Assembly (NCBI GenBank): GCA_964579765.1
Contig: CAZOIK010000342.1
Span: 1 to 24,844 of the forward strand
Direction: 5' to 3'
Length of the DNA stretch: 24,844 bases
Origin: DATNBT01 sp964579765
GTDB taxonomy: Bacteria; Acidobacteriota; Vicinamibacteria; Vicinamibacterales; CAVVIG01
Shown here piece after piece: positions 15,109 to 23,191 of the stretch. A program made the position numbers and the translations under genes. Position 1 is the first letter of the stretch. Each line of letters begins with the position of its first letter. Under the pieces are notes generated by a model. It was not told where the DNA came from and made no database searches. It was given only the letters and a program-made list of their open reading frames with translations.

Positions 15109-16242
15109 GTGGATCCGATTCCGTTCAACTGGCCGACCCCGGTCGGGCGGGAGCTCGAATATCTACGGCAGGCCGCCGCCAGTGGACATCTGTGTGGCGA
15201 CGGCCCGTTCACGAAGCGCTGCGAGGCGCTGCTGCAGCAGCACACGGGCGCCGCGCGCGCGCTGCTCACCACGTCGTGCACGCACGCACTGGACATGTCC
15301 GCGCTCCTGATGGACGTTCGTCCGGGCGACGAAGTGATCGTGCCGTCGTTCACGTTCGTCTCGACGGCGAACGCGTTCGTGCTGCGCGGCGCGACGCCCG
15401 TCTTCGCCGACATCCGCCCCGACACGCTGAACCTCGACGAGCGGCTGCTGCCCTCGCTCATCACGCCGCGAACGAAAGCGATCGCCCTCGTGCACTATGC
15501 CGGCATCGGCTGCGAGATGGACGACGTGCTGGCCACCGCGTCACGCGCCGGCGTGGCCGTCGTCGAGGACAACGCGCACGGCCTGCTCGGCCGCTACAAG
15601 GGACGGCCACTGGGGTCGTTCGGCGCGCTCGCGACCCTCAGCTTCCACGACACGAAGAACTTCATGTGCGGCGAAGGCGGCGCGTTGCTCGTCAACGACG
15701 CACCCCTGATCTCTCGCGCGGAAATCCTGAGAGAGAAAGGCACCAATCGCAGCCGGTTCTTCCGCGGCGAGGTGGACAAGTATAGTTGGGTGGACGTCGG
15801 GTCGAGCTACGTGCTCTCGGAGCTGCTTGCCGCATTTCTGCTCGGGCAGCTGGAGGAGCACGAGCGCATTCAGGCGCAGCGCAGGCGGGTGTTCACGACG
15901 TACGCGTCCGAGCTGGCGTCATGGGCCGGGCGCAACGGCGTCGCGCTGCCGCACGTGCCCGCCCACTGCGATCCGGCCTGGCACATGTTCTGGGTGCTCC
16001 TGCCGGATCTCGAAACGCGCGGGCGGTTCATCGCACACTTGAAGGCGCAAGGCATTCACAGCGTGTTCCACTACCTGCCGCTGCACCTCGCGCCCATGGC
16101 CGCGCAGTGGCGTCCACGTCCCGGCGGCTGTCCGGTCGCCGAGCAGTCGAGCGACCGGCTGGCGCGCCTTCCGTTCTTCACGACCATGACCGAGGCCGTA
16201 CAGGCGCGCGTCATCGACGCCGTTACGGCGTTCGCTGCGTAA
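15109..16242 (+). CDS. rffA: dTDP-4-amino-4,6-dideoxygalactose transaminase (RffA/WecE)
   Basis: A 377-residue PLP aminotransferase of the DegT/DnrJ/EryC1/StrS group. It has the RffA-specific opening IPFNWPTPVGRELEYL, VEDNAHG with cofactor Asp154, SFHDTKNFMCGEGGALL with the PLP lysine at 183, and REKGTNRSRFFRGEVDKYSW. It transfers amino nitrogen from glutamate to C4 of dTDP-4-keto-6-deoxyglucose, giving dTDP-Fuc4N in the cytoplasm. The start is GTG 15109; no ATG is available and the family N-terminus begins exactly here. A TAATCT at 15089-15094 may be its -10. Its last 20 bp overlap the end of the convergent NeuD-like gene. The dTDP-glucose synthase and dehydratase it needs are not in the window. 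Confidence 0.93.
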   Translation: MDPIPFNWPTPVGRELEYLRQAAASGHLCGDGPFTKRCEALLQQHTGAARALLTTSCTHALDMSALLMDVRPGDEVIVPSFTFVSTANAFVLRGATPVFADIRPDTLNLDERLLPSLITPRTKAIALVHYAGIGCEMDDVLATASRAGVAVVEDNAHGLLGRYKGRPLGSFGALATLSFHDTKNFMCGEGGALLVNDAPLISRAEILREKGTNRSRFFRGEVDKYSWVDVGSSYVLSELLAAFLLGQLEEHERIQAQRRRVFTTYASELASWAGRNGVALPHVPAHCDPAWHMFWVLLPDLETRGRFIAHLKAQGIHSVFHYLPLHLAPMAAQWRPRPGGCPVAEQSSDRLARLPFFTTMTEAVQARVIDAVTAFAA

Positions 16243-16795
16243 CGTAGCGCTCGCCTGCCTTGATTCGCGTGCCCGCCGGGACCGTCGCGTGGTCAACGAT
16301 CACCGCTCCGGCGCCTACGAAGCAGCTGGCGCCGACGCGGCAGCAGCCGCAAACCGTGCTGTTCGGTGACAGAAAGGTGTTGGCCTCGACGATCGAATCG
16401 TGGGCCACCACCGCGCCGGGCCAGAGGACGACACCGTCGCCGATCTCGACGCGGCAGTCCACGACGGCGCCCGCCATGATCATCGCGCCGGCGCCAACGC
16501 TCGAGTCGCGCCCGACCATCGCGCGCGGGTGCACCAGGCTCGGCATGGCGTACTGGGCCGAGCGAATCCGATCCGTGACGCGCTGCCGGGCCGCAAGGTC
16601 GTTGTAGCCGACGGCGTTGACGCACGCGAACGCCGACGGCGCGCAGTTCGTTCTCACCGCGTCGAAAGCTCCGAGCACCGACGGCGCGTCCGGATTCAGA
16701 TCGTCGATGAACCCGGCGAACTCGTGTCCGCACTCCTCGACGAGTACGCGCACGACCTTGCCGAACGTCGTCGATCCGTAGACGAGAACGTTCAC
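16223..16795 (-). CDS. NeuD/PglD-type sugar O/N-acyltransferase
   Basis: A 190-residue protein with a Rossmann-like front (VNVLVYGSTTFGKVVRVLVEE, then HEFAGFIDDL). The left-handed beta-helix of hexapeptide repeats runs from about residue 85: SLVHPRAMVGRDSSVGAGAM, VEIGDGVVLWPGAVVAHD, VEANTFLSPNSTVCGCCRVG, CFVGAGAVIVDHATVPAGTRI. This is the architecture of PglD and NeuD, which acylate an amino or hydroxyl group of a nucleotide sugar using acetyl-CoA. His in VVAHD sits where the PglD catalytic base is. It starts at GTG 16795 in a GTGA overlap with the methyltransferase. With RffA beside it, the amine of dTDP-Fuc4N is the natural candidate acceptor; this is inferred. Confidence 0.9.
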   Translation of the reverse strand: MNVLVYGSTTFGKVVRVLVEECGHEFAGFIDDLNPDAPSVLGAFDAVRTNCAPSAFACVNAVGYNDLAARQRVTDRIRSAQYAMPSLVHPRAMVGRDSSVGAGAMIMAGAVVDCRVEIGDGVVLWPGAVVAHDSIVEANTFLSPNSTVCGCCRVGASCFVGAGAVIVDHATVPAGTRIKAGERYVTQRTP

Positions 16796-17607
16796 GGCTT
16801 GACCGCGGTGAACTGCAGGTACTTGTAGAGGCCGCGCGAGAGCGGCAGGGCGTCCCGAAGGTAGCGATCGACCGTCGCGGCCGCCTCCGCCGACACCCCG
16901 TGCAGCACCTTCCCCTGTCCGGCGAACCACTTGTACGTCGTCGTGACCCGGGTGAAGCCGATCGAGCGCAGCAGATCCGCGAACTCGGTCGGATCGATGC
17001 CGCCCGTCAGCGCTTTGTTGTATTCGGCGAGGTTGAACACGTCCGCCGGGATTTCGTACTCGCGGGCGACGCGATCGTCCGTATGAAGCACCGATTCGAT
17101 TTCGTCGCGAACGAGCGCCGAGGACAAGGCGTTGACCTCGTGTTCGACGGCGACGACCGCCGCCCAGAAGTGGCGATTCGGCTCGAGATCGACGTACAGT
17201 CCGCCGCCGGCGCGAAGGACGCGAAACGCGTCCGCCGCCACCGCGCCCATGTCGCGCAGGTGGTGAAAGAAGGAATACGCCGTCACCAGGTCGAAGCGGC
17301 CGGACGCGAATGGCAGCTGCGAAGCATCGGCCTCCTGCACGTGGATGTTTGGAGCCACCGGGACGCGCGCGAGCATCGCCGGCGTGACGTCCACGCCTTC
17401 GATCTCGTCGAACAGATCCGCCGCCAGGCCGATGACGAACCCGGTGCCGCAGCCGATGTCGAGCAGCCGGCCGCCGAACTCCGCCCGCAGACCCGCGAGA
17501 ATCGCCTTGACCTGCTGGCGGTTCTCCGCCCTGAAATGCGGCTCGCGTTCGTTGTACGTCGCGGCCATCTTCGAGTGAACGACGACGTTAGCGTCCCGGA
17601 CGTCCAT
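16792..17607 (-). CDS. Class I SAM-dependent methyltransferase
   Basis: A 271-residue protein with motif I LLDIGCGTGFVIG at about residues 48-60. The acidic ribose-binding turn VDVTPAMLARV is near 73, ADASQLPFASGRFDLVTAYSFFHHL near 93-117 (motifs II/III), and RVLRAGGGLYVDLEP near 129. This is the Methyltransf_11/25 type. The C-terminal third (residues 165-271) is extra and may bind the acceptor. Its last codons overlap the acyltransferase start (GTGA), and its first 20 bases overlap the end of the glycosyltransferase gene, so translation is coupled on both sides. The likely substrate is a sugar or glycolipid made by this operon; that is inference. Confidence 0.92.
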   Translation of the reverse strand: MDVRDANVVVHSKMAATYNEREPHFRAENRQQVKAILAGLRAEFGGRLLDIGCGTGFVIGLAADLFDEIEGVDVTPAMLARVPVAPNIHVQEADASQLPFASGRFDLVTAYSFFHHLRDMGAVAADAFRVLRAGGGLYVDLEPNRHFWAAVVAVEHEVNALSSALVRDEIESVLHTDDRVAREYEIPADVFNLAEYNKALTGGIDPTEFADLLRSIGFTRVTTTYKWFAGQGKVLHGVSAEAAATVDRYLRDALPLSRGLYKYLQFTAVKP

Positions 17608-18532
17608 GGGTCTCCGCCGCGCCGAGGTTGAGGGTTTCGTCCACCAGATAGCGGGGACGCGCGAGCACTTCCTGGAAGATGCGGAAGATGTAGACGCCGA
17701 GCGTGCCGATGGCCACCATCAGCATGCCGGTCATCCCGGAAAGCAGCAGCACGATGATCGTCAACCCTCGCGGCAGACGCTGGCCGACGACGAAGTACTG
17801 CGCGAGGACGACCATGGCATAGACGGACGTCAACGCCACCATGCCAAGGCCGACGGCGGCGAAAGCTTTCGGCGGCAGATCCGTGTACGTGACGAGCGAG
17901 TTGAGCGCCAGTCGAAGGCGCTTGCCGAACGAATACGAACTGCGCCCCACGCGCGTGCCCCGGCTGACCGTGACGATCACGTACCGAAAGCCGACGTAAA
18001 ACATCAGCGGTCCGTACAGCACGTGCCGTTCCGGAAACTCCCGCAGCGCCAGGAGCACCTTGCGCGTGAACGCGCGGAATGTGCCCAGCCTGTGCGGCAC
18101 CGACACGCCCGTGATCCGCGAAAACACGTGGTGATAGAACGTGGAGGTCAGATCGCGCGGAGAGTCGTCGGCGCCCTCCTTGACGGTATACACGATGTCG
18201 CAGCCGTTCGACTCGAGCGCCGAGACGAGCTGCAGCACGTTCTCCGGCTGATCCTCGAGGTCGGCGTCCATGAGCACCAGGACGTCGCCGGACGCGCGAT
18301 CGAGCGCGGCGGCAATGGCCGGGTGCTGGCCGAAGTTGCGCGACAGGCCGATCACCTTGACGCGCGGATTCAGCGCGGCCAGCTTCGACAAGAGGCTCCA
18401 CGACCGATCGCGGCTGCCGTCGTTGACGAGCAGCACCTCGTACTCCTCCGCGTGCAGCGACGCCGCGAGCCTCGCGCACAACTCTTCGAGCGTCCGCTCG
18501 TTGTTGTAGACGGGAATGAGGACAGAGATCAT
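17588..18532 (-). CDS. GtrB/DPM-like polyprenyl-phosphate glycosyltransferase (GT2)
   Basis: A 314-residue protein. The GT-A domain starts MISVLIPVYNNERTLEELCA, with VNDGSRDRS (37-45), GLSRNFGQHPAI (62-73) and the metal/nucleotide-binding DADLED at 89-94. Two membrane helices follow at about 232-258 and 266-292, then a cytoplasmic tail. This is the layout of dolichol/undecaprenyl-phosphate glucosyl-, mannosyl- and Ara4FN-transferases (GtrB, DPM1, ArnC). Such an enzyme loads a nucleotide sugar onto undecaprenyl phosphate at the inner membrane face. ATG 18532 overlaps the PhyH stop. The sugar cannot be read, but the operon would supply a modified one, and the GT-C-like membrane protein at 13020-15038 could use the lipid-linked product. 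Confidence 0.93.
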   Translation of the reverse strand: MISVLIPVYNNERTLEELCARLAASLHAEEYEVLLVNDGSRDRSWSLLSKLAALNPRVKVIGLSRNFGQHPAIAAALDRASGDVLVLMDADLEDQPENVLQLVSALESNGCDIVYTVKEGADDSPRDLTSTFYHHVFSRITGVSVPHRLGTFRAFTRKVLLALREFPERHVLYGPLMFYVGFRYVIVTVSRGTRVGRSSYSFGKRLRLALNSLVTYTDLPPKAFAAVGLGMVALTSVYAMVVLAQYFVVGQRLPRGLTIIVLLLSGMTGMLMVAIGTLGVYIFRIFQEVLARPRYLVDETLNLGAAETHGRPGR

Positions 18533-19314
18533 CGCGTCGGCTGCCGGAACGATCGCCGCTCGGCGGGCAGGTAGTACTCCTCGAGCGAGGCCGGCGGCTG
18601 CGCGAAGAAGCCGAGCTTCTGCTTCACGCGGTCGCTCACCGCGCTCAGGTCCATGTCGGCCATGGCCCGCGGGATGTCGATGCGCTGCTTCATGTACGGC
18701 CGGCACATGTTGATCGTCAGCGCGTGGCGCCACCAATCCGTGCGGTTCTCGCCGCCGGCGTGCCACAGCCGCGCGTTGAAGAACAGCACCGATCCGGCGG
18801 GCGCGACGAGACGGCGGGCCCGCCGGTAGAACTCGTCGTCGGACGGCGGCGCCGACTGCCATTGCGATCGCGGCAGGAACCACGTCGCGCCGTTCTCCTC
18901 GGTAAAATCGTCGAGGAGGATGGTGGCGCCCATGTTGGTGACGTAGCCGGGAATGACTCTCGGGCAGTCGGTGTGGACGCGGACCGAATAATTGCGGCCC
19001 CGCGGCGGCATCGACGACGACGTGTATGCGTACACGATGCACTCGTCGCCGAGGACGGCGTTGAACGGCTCGACGAGCCGATCGATCTCGAACAACTCGA
19101 GAAACGGGCCGCCGTACAGCGCGCACAACATCACCATCGCGTAGTCGCGTGCCGCGGCCGCGCCGTACTTGCGGCTGTCGCACTCGATCGCGGCCGTCAG
19201 CTCCCGCTTCGCGCGTTCGACGAACGCCGGCGACAGCACGTCGTCGAGCACGATGTACCCGTCCTCGTCGATCGCGCTCGCGACCTGATCGCGCAGGGCC
19301 GTCCATTCGGTCAT
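18529..19314 (-). CDS. Phytanoyl-CoA dioxygenase (PhyH)-family Fe(II)/2-oxoglutarate oxygenase
   Basis: A 261-residue protein with a double-stranded beta-helix. The iron triad is visible as His114-x-Asp116 (RVHTDCPR) and His185 (LWHAGGENR), and Arg196 or Arg191 fits the 2-oxoglutarate carboxylate. The front part DGYIVLDDVLSPAFVERAKREL is typical of PhyH. It would hydroxylate a carbon using O2 and 2-oxoglutarate. ATG 19314 overlaps the WbqC stop and its own stop overlaps the glycosyltransferase start. A PhyH enzyme inside a glycan operon suggests oxidation of a sugar or acyl group; the substrate is unknown. Confidence 0.92.
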   Translation of the reverse strand: MTEWTALRDQVASAIDEDGYIVLDDVLSPAFVERAKRELTAAIECDSRKYGAAAARDYAMVMLCALYGGPFLELFEIDRLVEPFNAVLGDECIVYAYTSSSMPPRGRNYSVRVHTDCPRVIPGYVTNMGATILLDDFTEENGATWFLPRSQWQSAPPSDDEFYRRARRLVAPAGSVLFFNARLWHAGGENRTDWWRHALTINMCRPYMKQRIDIPRAMADMDLSAVSDRVKQKLGFFAQPPASLEEYYLPAERRSFRQPTR

Positions 19315-20015
19315 GCGCGCGCCTCGCTGGCCTCCCGATACCCCCAGACGTACTCGGGTGTCCGATCCCCGCAGCACATCAGCGTGTCAACGATGCTCAC
19401 GCCGCCGACGAACTCACCGTGCAGCTGCGGATACGGCGGATACGTCCCGTAGTCCTTCCATTCGACCTCGATGCCGGCGCGCTCGTAGCCGGCGACGTCG
19501 AGATAGGCCCGCGCGGCCGGACCGCTGATGTAGCGGGTCGCGCCGATCTGCCGCAGCAGCGACAGCAGCCGATCGCTCTTCGACTGGTGAAGCACGAACT
19601 CGCGCGAGTCGCGGAACTCGGTCGTGATGCCCAGCAGATCGCGCGCGATCGACCTGATGACGGTCTGGTTCAACTCCGACAGCGACGTCCACGCGCTCGC
19701 GTAGATGTCGCGCAGAAACCGTTCGTAGTACGAGAAGTACGGCGCTTTGCGATACGACTGCTCGATGGTCATCCAGTGCTTCCGCGCCCACGTGTCGTCT
19801 CGAAGCTGCACGTCGCAAATGCGGCGATCGTTCTGGTTGCCCACCGGGATGGTGAGCCACACCACGCCGTTCGCCGTCTTGACGCGGTTCCGGTTGCGCC
19901 AGTCGTTGACCGTGTATTGCACGTCATCGTAAAACACGAACACGTCGGCGTCGTGGATCAGGTCGAAATATCCGCGCCACGGGATGTAGTTCGACTGCAG
20001 GACTGCGGCGGTCAT
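19311..20015 (-). CDS. WbqC family protein
   Basis: A 234-residue protein with the WbqC hallmark LQSNYIPWRGYFDLIHDADV (about 6-25), FVFYDDVQYTVNDWRNRNR, LTIPVGNQNDRRICDV, KHWMTIEQSYRKAPYF and the C-terminal ISGPAARAYL. WbqC proteins occur in O-antigen and other surface-glycan clusters, and their reaction is not firmly established. Start ATG 20015 (MTAAVLQSNYIPW) fits the family N-terminus, so the longer frame to 20087 is not used. It is the first gene of the five-gene operon. The leader runs about 37 nt from the promoter at 20055-20096. Confidence 0.92.
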   Translation of the reverse strand: MTAAVLQSNYIPWRGYFDLIHDADVFVFYDDVQYTVNDWRNRNRVKTANGVVWLTIPVGNQNDRRICDVQLRDDTWARKHWMTIEQSYRKAPYFSYYERFLRDIYASAWTSLSELNQTVIRSIARDLLGITTEFRDSREFVLHQSKSDRLLSLLRQIGATRYISGPAARAYLDVAGYERAGIEVEWKDYGTYPPYPQLHGEFVGGVSIVDTLMCCGDRTPEYVWGYREASEARA

Positions 20016-20054
20016 CACGTGGGCGACAGCGCAAGGGGGAGAATCGCTGTCGCC

Positions 20055-20096
20055 TGCGATTGTCGGGACTTCGGCGGTGAATGGCAAGCGAAAACG
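20055..20096 (-). promoter_or_regulatory. Shared 42-bp promoter, copy 2
   Basis: Minus-strand TTGCCA, 17 nt, GACAAT, identical in the hexamers and flanks to the copy at 15047-15088 (40 of 42 bases). The start of the WbqC operon lies 44 bp beyond the -10. The conserved spacer part GAAGTCCC and the upstream CGTTTTCGC suggest that more than the core hexamers is kept, e.g. for a regulator or a special sigma factor. Confidence 0.7.
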
Positions 20097-20120
20097 TCAC
20101 CGCGGCCGGCGTCCGCCGAC

Positions 20121-21343
20121 TCAGGATCCCGCCAGGCGATTCCTCATCACGCTCAGAAAACGCGCAAGCCGTTCGCGCGTGGTCGGGCGCCTGACCCGTT
20201 CGTCGGACCGCTGCACGAACGCCTCGATGTCCGCGCTGCGTGCGCGCGCGTCCGCCTCGCCGAGCTCGATCACTTTCGCAATGTAGTCGGGGTGGAACAT
20301 CAACAGGCTCAGCATGTCGTTCGACCGCGTTTCGCGGCTGCCGAGACCTCGGACGAGAAACCGGAACGTCCGCGGCAGCGCCGCCTCGAATTCGTTGGCG
20401 AGCCGCCCCAGATCCTGCGACGGCCTGAGAACCAGCAGGTCCACGTGTCGCAGGCCGTTCCACGCCTCGGGCGGCAGCCGATCGAGCAGCGCATTGAGCT
20501 GCTGCAGGCGCAGCGCGTCGGCGTCGAGCAGGTCCAGGAAGATCGCGTTGAGCAGCACGCCGGCCACCTGAGCCGGCGGCGGATAGCCGCTCACGGCGGG
20601 GCGCGCCTCTTCGCGGACGCGAGGATAGCGCGTCGAGACGGCGATGATCTTCCGGGCGCCGAGATGAATCGCGGGCGAAAGCGGCGCGGTCAGCCGGATG
20701 CCGCCGTCGCCGTACCACGAGCCCTCGATCTGCACAGCAGGAAAGAAAAACGGCAGCGCCGCCGACGCCATCACGTGATCGAGGGTCAGGCAGCCGTCGG
20801 CGCTCGTCCGCTGCGGGTGTTCCCAGGTCACGGCGCGACATCCGCCGGCGTTCTGCACCCACGTCACGGACTGCCCCGTCGTATAGCTCGAGGCCGTGAG
20901 CGCCACCGCGTCAAGCCGGCGCGCGGCCACGTTGCCCGTAATAGCAGGCAACCGACCCTCGTCGTCCGGCTTCAAGGTCACGGCCAGCAATTCGCGCAGC
21001 GGCGTCGTGTCGAGCAGGCTGCGTGCGCGAGGAGTCCCCGGGGCGCCCCCAGACGCCAGACGGAATCCCCATCGCGTGACGCGCGACGCCAGCTCGCCCG
21101 GATCGACGCGGAACACGTGCTCGATGCGCAAGCCCCGCCAAAGCTCGTCAAGCCGGCAGATCGCATCGTCGAAGCGGCCCTCGCGGGCGGCGAGGCAGGT
21201 GGCGATGATGCCGCCGGCAGACACGCCCGTGAGGATGCCGGGCACGAGCTCCGGGTACCGCGACGCGAGATACTTCAGAACGCCAATCTGGTACGCGGCT
21301 CGCGCGCCGCCGCCGCTCAGCGCCAGCGCCAGTCCCGCGTCAC
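20121..21343 (-). CDS. Patatin-like phospholipase with an apparent 5' frameshift
   Basis: The protein has the patatin oxyanion loop SGGGARAAYQIGVLKYL, the nucleophile motif GVSAGG and the dyad Asp in WYGDGGIRLT. The fold continues LPFFFPAVQI before the dyad and an about 180-residue C-terminal region. It would hydrolyse acyl esters of lipids by a Ser-Asp dyad. The main frame has no ATG or GTG upstream of the oxyanion loop; the next GTG, at 21245, would delete that loop. However, GTG 21343 (GTG ACG CGG GA) runs into the correct frame if one base were added at about 21333, giving a normal patatin N-terminus. I therefore place the start at 21343 with a one-base defect. No ribosome site is visible; an octamer repeat tract begins 15 bp upstream. 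Confidence 0.82.
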
Positions 21344-21357
21344 TCGCGGTGCCGAGA

Positions 21358-21397
21358 GCAGAATTGGAGGACGGCAGAATTGCAGAATGGCAGGATT
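21358..21397. repeat. Octamer tandem repeat, five units
   Basis: Consecutive 8-bp units GCAGAATT, GGAGGACG (degenerate), GCAGAATT, GCAGAATG, GCAGGATT. They lie in the 110-bp gap between the patatin 5' end and the stop of the three-repeat protein (21454), where patatin's promoter and ribosome site should be. A change in unit number would shift any reading frame crossing it. Confidence 0.75.
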
Positions 21398-21453
21398 GAA
21401 TCCCGAATGCAATCCGACGACGCCGCCCGTCTGCAATTCCGTCGCGCCGATCC

Positions 21454-23181
21454 TCAGCGAGGCGGGTCGTCGAACACGCCGACGGCGATGTCCGCCGGGT
21501 TGTGGCTCGTGACCGCGTATCCGGGAATCGGCGACGTCATCGTCACGTCCGTGGAGCCGAGGTCAACGGTTGTCCGAAAGTCGTCGGACGACACACGTGC
21601 AGAGATGGTCGAACCATTGCGGAACAGCGTCAGGTACACGGGCAGGGTGAGGCTCGTGCCGTTGAGGTAGGTCATCTCGCAGCCGGCGCAGGGCCGCGCC
21701 ATGAACTCGATGCCGCCGTCAGGCTTCGCGTCGAGGATGACCGTCGCCGCGCCGGGATCGAGCCCGTCGCGCAACATCAGGCCCGCCTTAGCAAACGACT
21801 GCGCGGCATGCAGATCGACGCGTATGGAGAAGCCGCCAAACTGCGTGTTGACGCCCCAGTGGTAGAACTCGAACGCATCCGCGGTGCCCCAGATGTCTGC
21901 GCCGGCCCCTTCCATGATCAGCGGGAAGCTCGGCTGCGTGATGTCGTCCGCGGCGTTGCCGACGAGTCCAGTGTTGCCGATCTCGTCGCTCCACATGCCG
22001 GAGGTCAGGAGGCTGAGGCCATGGAGATGTGCCGTGTTCAACCGGCTCGTGTCGTGGCTCGTCACCGCGACGCCGGCGTCGTAGATCTCCGGCACCGTCA
22101 CGCTCGCCGTCGAACCCACCGGCGTCCAGTTCACCTTGTCTTGCGACACCGACGCGGTGACCGCCGCCGGCGCACCACCGCCCGGGGCAGGCCAGTCGAG
22201 CTGGAGCCAGGCCGGCAGCGAGACGCTGCCGCCGCCGAGAAACGCCATGTCCGCGCCGTCGGTCGCGCGCGCCATGAACTCGACGCCGCCGCCGGGCTTA
22301 ACGTCGAGGATCGCCGTGGCCGCGCCGGCGTCGAGGCCGGCGCGGAGCATGACGCCGGCCTTCGCGAACGGATATGTGTTCTGTAGATCGTCGATGCGTG
22401 CGACGAGGTGCTTCGAGCCGCGCATCGGGCGATACAGAAAGTGAAACGCGTCGGCCGTGCCCCAGATGTCGCCGCCCGATCCGCTCACCGTCCAGCCGCC
22501 CTGCTGCTCCGACGCGCCGCCGGCCTCGACGACATTGCCGACGTCCGTCGAACTCCAGCCCGGCACCGCCTGCGCCGCCAGCGCGAGGCTGTCGAAGTGC
22601 ACGGTGTTGAGTTGATTGCGGTCGTGGCTCGTCACCGCGACTCCGACGTCCGGCGACGACGGCAGTTCGACGCTCGCGCGGCCGTACGCATTCCAGTTCT
22701 GGCCGTCGCTCGAGATCCAGCCGTTGATGTCGTGACCCGTCCAGCTCAAGCGCAGCCAGATCGGCAGCGACACAGTGCCGCCGCCGACGGCGGTCATCTG
22801 AGCCCCGGCGGACGTACGAGCCATGAACTCGAGTCCGCCGTCAGGCTTGACGTCGAGAATCACGGTCGCCGCATTCGCGTCAACGCTCGCTCGAACCATC
22901 GTGCCCGCCTTGGCGAATGCGTTCGTGTTCTGGAGATCGTCCACGCGCACGACGACGTAGCCGCTGCCGGACGCCGTCTGACGGAGGAAGTGAAATTCGT
23001 CCGACGTGCCCCAGATGTCGGCGCCGCTGCCCTGAACGGTCCAGGTGCCGTTGCTCTGCGTCGCGCTGCCCGGAACGCCGACGTCGCCGACGTCGGTCGA
23101 TGTCCATGTCTGCGATCGCGCGGGGCTCGCGACCAGTGTGCACAACGCGGTCACGATTGGGACGACGGTCTTCCATCGCAT
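21454..23181 (-). CDS. Secreted protein with three DUF1349/concanavalin-like repeats
   Basis: A 575-residue protein with a signal peptide (MRWKTVVPIVTALCTLVASP, cut near SQTW). It has three homologous modules at about residues 26-205, 209-394 and 397-575. Each reads W-S-DxxGN, a GSGxDIWGTxDxFxF strand, then DLQNTxxFAKAGxMxRAxxD, AATVILDxKPxGGxEFMAR and, near the end, AVTSHD. The pattern resembles DUF1349-type jelly-roll modules of glycan-binding or glycosidase-associated proteins. Module 3 carries an extra Cys pair (PCAGCEM). The start chosen is ATG 23181, just after GAGGAGG; ATG 23199 is the less likely alternative. No catalytic residue is recognised, so an extracellular binding or structural role is the best guess. 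Confidence 0.83.
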   Translation of the reverse strand: MRWKTVVPIVTALCTLVASPARSQTWTSTDVGDVGVPGSATQSNGTWTVQGSGADIWGTSDEFHFLRQTASGSGYVVVRVDDLQNTNAFAKAGTMVRASVDANAATVILDVKPDGGLEFMARTSAGAQMTAVGGGTVSLPIWLRLSWTGHDINGWISSDGQNWNAYGRASVELPSSPDVGVAVTSHDRNQLNTVHFDSLALAAQAVPGWSSTDVGNVVEAGGASEQQGGWTVSGSGGDIWGTADAFHFLYRPMRGSKHLVARIDDLQNTYPFAKAGVMLRAGLDAGAATAILDVKPGGGVEFMARATDGADMAFLGGGSVSLPAWLQLDWPAPGGGAPAAVTASVSQDKVNWTPVGSTASVTVPEIYDAGVAVTSHDTSRLNTAHLHGLSLLTSGMWSDEIGNTGLVGNAADDITQPSFPLIMEGAGADIWGTADAFEFYHWGVNTQFGGFSIRVDLHAAQSFAKAGLMLRDGLDPGAATVILDAKPDGGIEFMARPCAGCEMTYLNGTSLTLPVYLTLFRNGSTISARVSSDDFRTTVDLGSTDVTMTSPIPGYAVTSHNPADIAVGVFDDPPR

Positions 23182-23191
23182 GGCTGGCGGC

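Noticed and set aside
18809..18828. Palindrome GGCGGGCCCGCC inside the PhyH gene, similar to the repeat stem
   Set aside because: It lacks the GAA loop and the CTACGA tail and codes for a plain Arg-Arg-Ala-Arg-Arg run expected from codon use.
19149..21512. 787-codon + strand frame across three genes
   Set aside because: It crosses WbqC, the shared promoter and patatin in antisense, so it is a shadow of high GC content.
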